A DNA stretch of 64,000 nucleotides from Watersipora subatra (lineage: Eukaryota > Bryozoa > Gymnolaemata > Cheilostomatida > Watersiporidae): the NCBI RefSeq assembly GCF_963576615.1, contig NC_088712.1, forward strand, positions 29,045,870 through 29,109,869. The letters are read 5' to 3'. The position numbers were made by a program, and so were the translations under genes. This document shows, one piece after another, positions 13,201 through 25,200 of this stretch (position 1 is the stretch's first letter; each line of letters opens with the position of its first letter). Below the pieces are notes generated by a model. The model saw only the letters and a list, made by a program, of their open reading frames with translations. It searched no databases and was not told where the DNA came from.

Positions 13201-16200
13201 ATTATGTAATATATGTAATACATTTTAGAATAAACATTGCTTTAAAATGTAGTTAATAAAGACATATACTAAAAATAAATCAACTCACTACTCAATTTTT
13301 TTCACAGGTCTTATGTTGGCCGTCATGATGTCAGCTTTAATGTCGTCTCTCACCTCCATATTCAACAGCAGCTCAACCATCTTTACTATGGATATCTGGA
13401 GAAGGATCCGGAAGGACGCCTCAGATATGGAGCTGATGATAGTTGGCAGGTAGGTGATAGGTTGCTGGTTGCTGCAATGTTGACAGAGTTTGAAATACGA
13501 TGAGATGCTATGTGAGAGGGCGCTTTGGCTGCTATCTGTAAGTCAAACATAATAGTTAAAAGGTTAAACATAATAAGGCGGGAACGCCGGAGACACGTTG
13601 ACTGAATTCGTTGCTGACTCTGCAGGCATTGAAACTGCGGCTGGCTCTAGCAGCCTACTTTAGTATATTCATGTGGATTGGTCGACCTTGATTGATTGAT
13701 TGTGATTGGCTGATTGTGATTGGCTGATTGTGATTGGCTGATTGTGATTGATTGATTGTGATTGGCTGGTTTGTCCTCAGTGACTACGTGTGAAATGACT
13801 TCCGAACCAAATTCACTGAAAAAAGTGGTTGGAGTTATCAATACAGTTAAAAATATTGTGTCGCAGTTCTGAATTTACGTAGTTTTAAAATATAATTATT
13901 AAAATCTTATACCGAAAATTATATTATATATCGTGTGTGTCAAAAAAAAGTTGAGTATCAATGTCAAGGATAAAATATTTTACCTGCATGTTCCGCTTCC
14001 ATTGTGCTTTGTGAAGAGTTCATTGCCGAGTCTTATTTCACATATAGTGTGTTTCAGCATCATATAGTGTATTATTGCTCTAAGTACTATTACCATTCTA
14101 AATCAGTTGTTATTGTAGAGTTTTTGTCCTGGTTGTGGTGGCGATCAGCATTGCCTGGATTCCTATAATTCAGAGCATATCGGAGTTGTTCCACTACATT
14201 CAAGGCATCACATCCTTTTTGGCACCACCTGTTTGCGCTGTCTATGTGCTGGCAGTTTCATGGAAGAGAATTAATGAACAGGTAGCCTTAATACAATAGT
14301 TGGCATACGGTAAAACTTGGAACTTTTCAGTTCCTGCTTTGTGATATCTTTGACTCGGTGGATGACTCAATGTCAAAAGTGTGTAAGAGAAAACAACTCT
14401 GCTCATGCGCTTAGCCATTGCTTGTTCAAATGTAAAAAGAAAATGAGGGAGAAATAGTGAGGAGAGAGAATAAGGGGAAGTTGGAAGAGAAGTGTAAAAT
14501 AAGACAGAAAAAGATGGAGAGATGAAAAGCATGTTCAGAGTAACTTAAAAATTCTTTTGTTTCAAGTTTAGGTTCCCGGAGTTTCAACCAACTGTGAAAC
14601 TTCGCAATAACTTTCCCCCCATTATGCTATCTGTTGATATCAAAAGGCTATTACTTCCACCATTTCATTAATCGGTGTCACATTGGCCAACATCATATTA
14701 GTAATGGTGCAATAGTTCAAAAGAAAAGGCAATACTAATCCATATTTGAAGAAGTTTATGACGCAGAAGATGTGGTCTTACCTAAAGCGCTGAGTCATGA
14801 TAACGCGCAGGGCGTATCCTAAGCTACACAAATGTGAGAATATCCATGTAACAAGGCAGCTTGTAGGTGAGACATCTGTAAGGATTTACTAGAGTGCACG
14901 CTTACTAGCTATTGCCCAATAACTATGTCTCCAATAGCCCAATAACTATGTCTCCATGACGAGGGTGCCACAGGTGCCCCTCATCCTCAAGATGGAAAAG
15001 GCGAAGACCTGCGAGTCAAGCGAGTTTTATTACTCGCAAATTCTTATCTAATGTTTAATGCTTGCTAAAGATGAACACGGGACTTGCAAATGCCGCGCAA
15101 GCTATTCCAGTTTATACATTTTTCAAATTTCAGTCGTTCCTATTTCGAAAGCAAACAAATAAACCTCTAAAAGACTACCATAAAGAAGTCTATAGGGTTT
15201 GATAATGGTAGAAGTTGTTTATGATGAGATGATAAAAAGTTTTTTATTTGTTGCTGCTGTGTGAAAACAGTAGACTTTTTTTAGGATGACCTTCTAATAA
15301 AATAATGCTTTCATATATTCTGAATATGTCCGTTTTTTATTATGTTTTGAGACGTTTTTGTTTAATTTTAAACAAGGGGGTGCGAGATTGCCCTCCTCAA
15401 TGGTAGGGGGTTCAGCTATGAAACCAAATAGGAAAGCGCTGTTTTAGGGTAAATTGATTATAATGACATATTATGGCTACGGAGCAAAGCCATTTCAAAG
15501 CAGCTTAAAATGATAGCGAACCAACTTGAAAGAAATAATTAATTCGTGTGGATTTATGGTTTGCAATACATAATGACTTTAAACATTTCATACGGATTTA
15601 TTCCAATAAATACAGTGAAACATGGATAACTCGCCCTCGGATATAGCGAACACATGGTTAACTCGACTGGATTTGCTTGGTCCGTTCCCACGCAATGATA
15701 AATGGCTCTATATAACTCGAATTCAACACTGTTATAACGAACTGTTTTCTGCCCAACGGCTACCGAAACGGTTGCTATCGCTTTAGAAAATCACTTTATT
15801 CCAAGCCATAGAGGTAAACCTCAACTTTTCGTAATTCATAAGCGTCGTTATTACCTCCATCGGCAAAAATTTTTTGTCAACGATTGTTCTAAAGGTTTAG
15901 TGAAATTTGATTTATACTGCTATACGATGAATAGCACGGACTGGCCCGGCCACGGGCGCAAGGATTTTCGCCACGCACATACAAAACAAAAACAGCATGT
16001 TGTTTTTGTTTTGTATTTGCGTGGCGAAAATCCTTGAGTGTGTGACCCGGCTAACCCGTGATGGTTAGTTTTCCGACGTTGATTCCGTGTTGAATTAACG
16101 TCGGAATGTTGAATGTTTAAAACGTCTTAAAAATGTTGTAATCAAACGTATACGTTATCTTAGCTAAAAAAAACTATTCATCGTTTGACCTAAACACAAA

Positions 16201-19200
16201 ATACGTGTGTATATTCAATAAGTATCCATTCAAAAAGCGTGAGTGATATACAATATACCGTAAAACCTCGTAAAACTTTTAATTGAACTGCCTCGGAGTG
16301 TTGCTCTTAACGAATCCCAGGTAAAGTAAGGTAATCTTTCCATAAACTTCAAGAAAGATCGGCAAAATTGATCGTGGGTAAAACGCTCAAAAGAAAAAGA
16401 TGTCTTTTCTTTGAGCATTTCAGCAACGATCAAGTTTTGCCAATGTCAATCTAAAAAACGTCCTGGCAATAACATCACCTCAAACAACAAACCAATCTCA
16501 AGTGATAGAAAAATCTCTATACTTTTTGATAAAAACGTTTTAAACTTTACATTAGAAGCATTTAATTTGAAACAAGCCATTTGTGCTTTTGATTTATATT
16601 ATAGTTTGTATATGTTCATGTATCTACTAATAAATAAGTAAATACATGGACTTGTGACAGTGCTCTGATAACTTGAACACTCTGATAATTCGAACACTTT
16701 TGCTCGGTCCCTTGAAGTTTGAGTTATCCGAGTTTCACTGTATTTAGTAAACAATAACAAAGTAAGTCAACTGTGTTGAAAAATTCTGCTGCAGCCCACA
16801 GTGATCTTTTCATGCTTGTTTTACATTCAATTTATTTGCTTCGGCTTCGAGAGTCTCTGTTAATCTTTCCGGAACAATCTTTGCAACTACAAAAAATAAT
16901 CAAGCCTTTTTATTTCATTCTAAACAAGAGGGTGTGTGATTGCCCTCATCAGTCTTAAGGTTCAATATGTCCGACAAATTTAAGAAGCAGAAGCTCTAGA
17001 AGGACAATTAAACTAGGCAATGCTTGGCTAAACGATGGCAATGGTAAGTTCTGATCATTATTGCAGGGTGCATTCTGGGGCCTCATGGTGGGTCTCGTTG
17101 TCGGTATGATACGATTCATCTGGGAGTTCAGCTATGGCCCAGCTCCACCGTGCGGTGAGGAGGATACCAGACACGCGCTCATCTCCCAAGTGCACTATCT
17201 ACACTTTGGCATCATTCTGTTTGTCATTGTTGTCGCGGTTACAGTCGTGATAAGCATGCTCACTAAACCGATTGATCCTTGCCACGTGAGTTATAGGCAC
17301 CTTTTAGTAGTACGCTTGGAATTTTTTGACATACTCAAGGTAGTCAGTTAGTTTGCACGTTGTAAGTTTTGGTTCTACAGTAGAGGCTCCTATATCATAA
17401 ACCTCCTTTTATGTGAATTTTACTTAATTTAAAAAATTTATATAAAGTTTTTTTTTTTCAAGAAATTCCATGTAACGTAAAGCATAAAGTCAGTGCAAGT
17501 TCTAATAAGGGCAAGTTGGCGAATTGGAGTCCATTTGTTAGCTTTAAAAATATTGTTTTTGTTCTTGCCGCATTTAAGAAAGAAAATGACCTATAGCGGT
17601 GTCTATTGTATTTTTATAATTTGTAATTAAGTTTAGGCATGTGCAATATTTTTTTTGTAGCGTAGACCTTACTGTGAAAAATAAAGTTTAAAAAAAGATT
17701 TAAATTGACATTGAAAGTTTACTCTATTTTTAACTTAATGTAAAACTACCGTAATCATGAACTCTAAAGCAAGTGAAAATGTTAAGAAGAAGGGAAAAGT
17801 TGTTTACCCTAGGGCACTTATGTATTCGCGGCATCTAACTTTCGCATTTTCGCGGCAACATCCTCTCGCGAAAATTTCATGAACGAAACTAAACTATCAT
17901 AACGAACGAGCAAAACCGCGAAATTAAATGGCTTTGTTTATTGATATTCACAATAAAATCGTCATATTAGAAATGCAGGCAATTTCGTGTGTGGTTGGCT
18001 CATTGGGCAATTTTTGCTAAACTCATTATAGCTAATACACCGACTGAGTAGCATGGCAAAACAAATTAAGATAATAACTTTTTTTGGAAAAATAAGGATA
18101 ATAAGATAAAAATAAGATAAATGAGGAAGATGATGATATTAGTTTAGTCATTGAATTTGTAACTGATGAGGATGATAGTCTGGTAGGGAAAGTCATAAAA
18201 TTGAATAATAATTATTGTGGTAATGAATTTTATTACCAACCAAAAGCAATAACAACCCGGAGCCGTGGCCACCGCGGCACCGCGTGCTATAAATACTTGA
18301 GATCTAATATTGGTACCACATCAGTCACGACAGCAGGGACCTTGAAGTCATTGATTGTCCAGGAAACAAATGGCAGCAAGCAATCAAATTGCATTATTGA
18401 TCTCGCCTACACATTTCTACCTGCGGTTCACAAATACAAACTACCGTACTTTTCGGACTTTTAGCGGTGAAATTTATAAACAATAGACTTCGGCATCCAA
18501 TCACAGGGCGTTGTCAATTTCAATGTCATTTGTCATCATAACAACAAACGACCCGATATCATGGGCTGTAGGGCAAAAAGTCTGACATCACTGTTACTAC
18601 AGATAATCAATAATATGATAACATAATATATAATAATAATATGTGGATTAATCAGCAAGCATGATCAAACATTTAATTTATGATATTGCATTTTAGTATT
18701 ACTTGACACAAAAATCAACACCGCTTTTCATTATTTCAGTTATATTATCCTTTCTGTCACTTTTTATTTCACAACACCAAAGGAATGAAGAGTAATTAAA
18801 TCACTTGCCACCAGTAACAAGCTCAAAACATGACTGTTTTCGGTTTAACAATAGGCGGTCCAAACGTCATTTATGCCGAAGTCTATTGTTTATCAATGTC
18901 ACCACTTTTAGCTGCTACTTTTTTCTGATGATTTGAGCCATGCAGCTTATATAAGGGTGTGGCTAATCTGTGGCTTTTTCTTTCACTAACGGTAATCTCC
19001 AATTAGTGTGCTCTAGCGGTGAAAGAAAATATGAAACAATGCCTCACGGTACTGTCCCGTTAGACACTAAGTTAAAAAGCGTCGGATAATACGAAACTGT
19101 GCCGTTCTGCACTGTTCCGTTTTAAACGGCAAAGTTGCTGCCACGTCAAAAAGCACCGTCCTGAGTTCTGCGGCCTATACAAAGGTGCGGCTTATGTATT

Positions 19201-22200
19201 GTTTTATTATCGTTTTTTGGAAAATAAAGCAGATGCAGCTTATATAGAGGTGCGGTTTATAGTCCGAAAAGTACGGTAGTCCCAAATTGAAAAATATTTC
19301 GTACCAGTCAACTAGACCTGAGGAATCTAATGATGTTTGTTCCACTGCATTTATTTTCACATCACTATATTTTCACACTCATCAGAGCTGCGAAATTAAG
19401 TTGCAGCGAAATTTTACTCTGTATGTTACTCACGAAACTAAATACTAGCAAAATATAAGTGTCCTAGGGTATATAAACCGATAATACCAGTTATTGCACA
19501 GTTGTTAGATTAAAGTAAAAAGTTAAGTTTAGTTTTGTTCATTTAGAAGGGTCAAGAGGTGAGTTTAGGAAGATCTTGAAACAGATTAAGCTATTTCCAT
19601 AATTTTAAACTTCGTGTAACGTAAAGTCCTTAAAACACAAATGTTTTCGGAGCGAATTATTTACATTTCCGGGGCATCTACTGCATAGAAAGTGTCTATG
19701 GCTATTTTCACAAAAAATCCTTGTGACATTGGGGTAAAGGTACATTGCAAAATGCTAATGCGAGGTCAACCTTGCAAGAACCTTGAAAGTGCAACAAACA
19801 GGAGCTTGTGTCCTTGACTTTTATGCAAATCTATTTTACTATGCCGGTGCTAACGTATGTTGTATGACTTTTTAAAAAAAATTTAAGAATGTTTTATTTC
19901 GGAGATTTTTATTATTTTGAACAATGAAATATTATTTTAAGGCAACTGAGTTTTTATAACTTTCTTTCAGTAGGTTTAGGTTTCGATTTGACGATCAGTC
20001 AGCCAATGGCTGTGAAGTATCATGTTTAAATACACGCCCGTATGTATACCTGAGCAAAGCACTACGTATACAGAAGGTCCCCTACTTACGAACATTCGAG
20101 TTACGAACAACGGTACATACGAACAGGTCTGTGCGTATGTCCGACGCTATTAGCTACCGTATTACCGACGTGTTAGCGGCAGAAAGAGGCACTACTCGGA
20201 AACACCACTCAGCATCCACTTTCCTCTGCCCAGTTCGTTGCAGTGCATAAGTTCGTGAACGTATCTGCAGTGCGCAAAGAACTTTTTTTTACTGTACGTA
20301 TTGTAAAGGAATTGTACGAATTTGCCGGCCTTTACTTGGCACGATCTAGACTAATAAATAAAGAGAAGAGAGTGCGTGTAATTTCATTCAGCTTTTTATT
20401 ACCAAAGGAAATTTCACTAGCCGAGGAGCGTACGGCTATCTCATCTGCTCAACTAAGTGAGCGCGCTCCTTTATATACAATAATATCAACCGTTCCGGCT
20501 AACGGCAAACTGTAAGAACACCGGCTAAACAGGTGAATAAATAGGATCGCTAGTGCGTTGTATGACAACAATATAAGGGACGATAAGTGATAGCATAACA
20601 AGTGAAACAACGATATAATAAAAAGACAACACATACAAAAAAGACAACAACGATAAGTGATAGCATAACGATTAAAACAACAATATAATAAAAAGGACAA
20701 CGCATACAATAAATGAGAAATGCAACGTCATGGCCCGGCGTCCACCACAGTATTCTCTCAATTTTATTAAATTTTTTTTTCAGTACAAACCAATACAGGT
20801 TACTTATACAAGCCTTAAACATACTTATATAAACCTTCAATATACAGTGAAACATGGATAACTCGCCCTCGGATATATCGAACACATGGTTAACTCGAAT
20901 GGATTTGCTTGGTCCGTTCCCACGCAATGATAAATGGCTCTATATAACTCGACCTCGGCACCGTTAACTCGAACAGTTTTTTGCCGAATTCACAAACGTG
21001 GTTTCCGTTCAATTTATTTCGAAGGAGTTTCCACTAGTCGCGGAGCTGAGACTACTCTGCTTTCTTAACGAAAGCGCTTTTTATACGCGTATAGTGTACA
21101 TATAATTTTCCCCCGTACCGTATAATGGAACCGAAAAAGAAATCGTATAAAAATGATTAATAGGGTCGCTAAGACGTTTGCTTAGTTACGGCCAAGCTAT
21201 AAACGTTAGAAGGTATTAGCGATAAAAATTTAATAAAGATAGACACAGCATGCAAAATACATATTGTAACAGTGATTATATGCGGATACATAAAGATAAG
21301 ATGTCACAAATAGGCTCGTGGCTTGGCGTCCGCTACAACAGACATCCACTTTACGATGGCATACGTGGAAACCTTCTGACAAACTTAAAGTACTCGAGGA
21401 AATCGAAGCAGGACAAAAGCTATCAGCATTATCAAAAAGAGAAAATCTTCCAAAAAGTACGGTGTCAACATGGATTAAACAAAAAGAAAGAATAAGATCG
21501 TTATGTGACCAAAATTCATCAAGGCTAAGAGATCGTTCAACGTCGCACGATGATTTGGATGGTGTATTATTGACTTGGTTTAGACAAGTGCGTAGTGAAG
21601 GCGTACCCATAGAGTTATCTCCCCCTAGAGTGATAACTGCACGAGCGTTTCCGGTGCCAACAAGGAGCGTTTAGGCCACGCCTCTTTTTTGTGCTAGTCA
21701 GTCGTAGTGATTGACTAGATCAATAACATCAGCTATGAGAAGGGTTAAACAAGGATCATGAATTCCAGTTGAGATAGTTATTAATGCTCATATTAAAGAA
21801 ATGATGATTATAGTTTATTACTCTAATATATGCTTATTATTTAAAGAAATTCAATACCTACCAGGGATTGCTAAACATATTATGGAAATGTTTACTTTTT
21901 CATTTCCATAAACATAAATATTTCCATAATTTTAGGGAAATGGATATGGAAATTTTATTTTACAAGTATGGAAATGGTATGAAAATGGAAATAATATGGA
22001 AATGAATTATGGAAATGCTATGGAAATGGAAATAATATGGAAATGAATTATGGAAATGGAATTAATATGGAAATGAATTATGGAACTTTTATGGAAATGG
22101 AAATAATATGGAAATGAATTATGGAAATGGAAATAATATGGAAATGGAAATACTATGGAAATGAAGTAGGGGAATGGAATTAATATGGAAATGAATTATG

Positions 22201-25200
22201 GAAATGGAAATAATATGGAAATGGAAATAATATGGAAATGAATTATGGAAATGGAATTAATATGGAAATGAATTATGGAAATAGAAATAATATGGAAATG
22301 GAAATAATATGGAAATGAGTTATGGAAATGGAATTAATATGGAAATGAATTATGGAAATGGAAATAATATGGAAATGAATTATGGAAATGAATTATGGAA
22401 CTTTTATGGAAATGGAAATAATATGGAAATGAATTATGGAAATGTTATGGAAATAGAAATAATCTGGAAATGAATTATGGAAATGGAAATAATATGGAAA
22501 TGAATTATGAAAATGGAAATTGTGACATACACGTAATCCCTGATACCTACATGACTTGCCAAGGCACTGAATAGATAGTGAGTGATAGTGAAGGTAATGC
22601 AAGCAGTTACTCATAGATAACATACATAGTCATACTGGGGTTGTATAACATTGGTGTGATGGGAAGCTAATCAACTGCCATCAACTATGAGCTGTACTAC
22701 GTGGTGTTGCCCGAGTAATAAAAAAAGTATTTGGACAGAAAATTTATTTTTATATAACATTTACTATTCTAACTTTTAAACTTCATATCATGAGAAAATA
22801 TTTTTAAGCAGTTTAAATGAATTAAGAGGAAAAAGAAAACAACTCTAAAGGTTTGCAAGCTTTTTCAAACAACTACAACTTTTAAATTTCATATCATGAA
22901 AGAAGTGTTTTGTTGAAATAAATTAGGAAAAAAAATAAAAACTGTAAATGTGTTTAAATGTAAAATAATTAGCAAGTAATGGCTAAATATAATCTGTTTA
23001 GCTATGATTACAATGAAAAATTATTTAATAAATAAGGTAATAAAAAAGTCTATTTTATTTTTATATAATTATAGTTAGTAGAATTAAGTATAATTTATTT
23101 TTATTTAACATATAACAACATTTACCACTTTAACTTTCAAACTACATATTATAAAAAGTGTTTTGTGTAATTGAAATAAATGAAGAGAAGAGAAAAAATA
23201 AAAACAACTGTAAATGTTTTCAAGCTTTTTCAAACAACTACCACTTTTAAACTTCATATCATGAAATAAGTTTTTTGTTAAAATGAATTAAGAAGAAAAA
23301 TGAAACTGTAAATGTGTTTAAATGTAAAATAATTAGCAAGTAATGCTAAATATAATCTGTTTAGCTATGATTACAATAAAAAATTATTGTAATCATAGCT
23401 AATTTTTATTACTTTATTTAATAAATAAAGTAATAAAAAGTCTATTTTATTTTTAAATAATTATAATTCAGTATAATTAAGTATAATTCATTTTCATCTA
23501 ACATATAACAACATTTGCCACTCTAACTTTCAAACTTTTTGCTTGCTTACATCAAGCAAAGATGTCCACTAACTAGTGGACATCTTTGCTTCAAGCTAGT
23601 CTATGTATTTGATTGATATGTATTGAAAACTAATACTACGTACAAGGGCTGTTTGTGAACTGAGGTGACAATGAATCACTCTATCACCATACAATGTCAA
23701 TACTTTCAGTTGATGGCAGTCGATTAGCTTCCCATCACACCAATGTAATACAACCCCAGTATGACTATCTATCTTATCTATGAATAACCAATGATATACA
23801 GCCCCTCATGTGTGGGGGCTGTATATCATTGGAGTATCTGATTGCATTAACTCACTTACTTAACACCATCTATTCAGTGGCTTTGCAATGCATGTAGGTA
23901 TTGAATTGCTTTAAATAATAAGCATATATTAGAGTAATAAACTATAATCATCATTTCTTTAATATAAGCAATAATTACTATCTTAACTGGAAATTCATGA
24001 TCATTCTCATGGCTGACGTTATTGTTCTGTCGATCACTACGATTGACTAGCACAAAAAAGGGGCGCGGCCTAAACGCTCCTTATTGGCACCGGAAACGCT
24101 CGTGTTGCTGAATGCACAGTTATCACTTTAGGGGGAGATAACTCTATGGGCGTACCTATCGATGGGCCAATTTTGTTAGAAAAGGCTAACAAGTTTTTAA
24201 GGACTATAATAACTGTTTAAAATCTATTTCTACAATAAGTCACACTGTTGATCTTTGTCAAAAAAATACCTTGTCACAGACTACACTCGATAAGTTTTTT
24301 AAATGAAACAACTGATCAGATGTAAAGCATGCTTTTTTGCATTGGTCATAAATGTTTACTTATGTCCAGTTTTAAAAATTATCAGAAAGAATAGATATTT
24401 TTCTATTGAGCTGAGATTTGTTTGCAGTTTTAGGTGATGTGACTGATAAGATTAAAATTGGCAAAATTGATCTCGAGTAAAACACTCAGAAGAAAAAATG
24501 TCTTCTGAGCGTTTTAACCGCGATTAGGTTTTGCCAATTTTAATCTGAAAAAGTTCTGGCAGTCACATCACCTAAAACAGCACACAAATCTCAAGTGTAT
24601 AAAAATATCTATACTTTCTGATAAATACTTTAAAACTCTACATCAGATGCCCTTTAACTTACAACAAACAACCTATACTTTAGTTTTATATATACATGTA
24701 GTTTGCATATGTATCTACTGATAAATACATTCACTTGTGACTGTGCTCTGATAACTTGAACGCTCTAATAACTCAAACACTTTCGCTCGGTCCCGTGAAG
24801 TTTGAGTTATCCATGTTTCACTGTACTTATATAGCCCTTAAACATAAATTATAATACAAAATATAGCACTGAAGCAACTTACGAACAAATTCACCTTACG
24901 AACGATCGTGAGGAACGTAACGCATTCGTAAGTTGGGGAGCGTCTGTATAGCAGTAGAGTTGACAGTCATTAAAGTGGTTAGTGAAATAGTGAAGTTGAG
25001 CCCAGCCCAAACCATCCCATAAGAGTCAAAAGTCAACATACTGAATTATTTGATTCTGACTTAAAAACGATCACATGTTGAATTGTAAAAATGTATTGCA
25101 ATTATTTAATTTGTAAAGAAGCCAAGAAAGAATGATATCTACTTGAACTACAACTGTCTATAATAGGATTAAAACAAATGCATTACATAAAACTTTTTAA

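Larger units (their letters stand above)
21608..24148. mobile_element. hAT-like non-autonomous element with long inverted arms, third level
   Basis: The 2541-bp element is flanked by the perfect 8-bp duplication GGCGTACC (21600-21607 and 24149-24156). The ends CATAGAGTTATCTCCCCCTA / TAGGGGGAGATAACTCTATG are perfect inverted repeats, and similarity continues inward for about 250 bases and then, after the nested insert, for over 100 more (22543-22690 against 23700-23890). An 8-bp duplication fits the hAT superfamily; the CAT start is not the commonest hAT end. No transposase is seen. The middle (about 22690-23500) contains sequence related to Helitron-like family A and an internal direct duplication (22865-23075 versus 23230-23450). 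Confidence 0.85.
20845..24823 (+). mobile_element. Tigger element with remnant transposase, second level of nest
   Basis: Perfect 20-base inverted ends CAGTGAAACATGGATAACTC / GAGTTATCCATGTTTCACTG are flanked by TA (20843-20844, 24824-24825). Without the inserted hAT-like element it is about 1.43 kb. It keeps a transposase N terminus (21373-21607) and a C terminus (24271-24306) but lacks the DDE catalytic core, so it is a deletion derivative. The AAAACGCTCAGAAG palindrome near 24460-24540 is shared with 1-613 and 15613-16740. Confidence 0.9.
20071..24946. mobile_element. Outermost pogo-like element of a four-level nest
   Basis: The left end CAGAAGGTCCCCTACTTACG and the right end CGTAAGTTGGGGAGCGTCTG are imperfect inverted repeats flanked by TA (20069-20070, 24947-24948). 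Repeated ACTTACGAAC-type words lie just inside both ends. It is interrupted by the Tigger element at 20845-24823; removing that rejoins ...ACCTTCAATA with CTTATATAGCCCTTAAAC. A 90-codon frame at 20243-20515 has no recognisable domain. Confidence 0.75.

Noticed and set aside
20243..20515. Plus-strand 90-codon frame in the outer pogo-like element
   Set aside because: No helix-turn-helix or DDE motif; probably chance in decayed element sequence.
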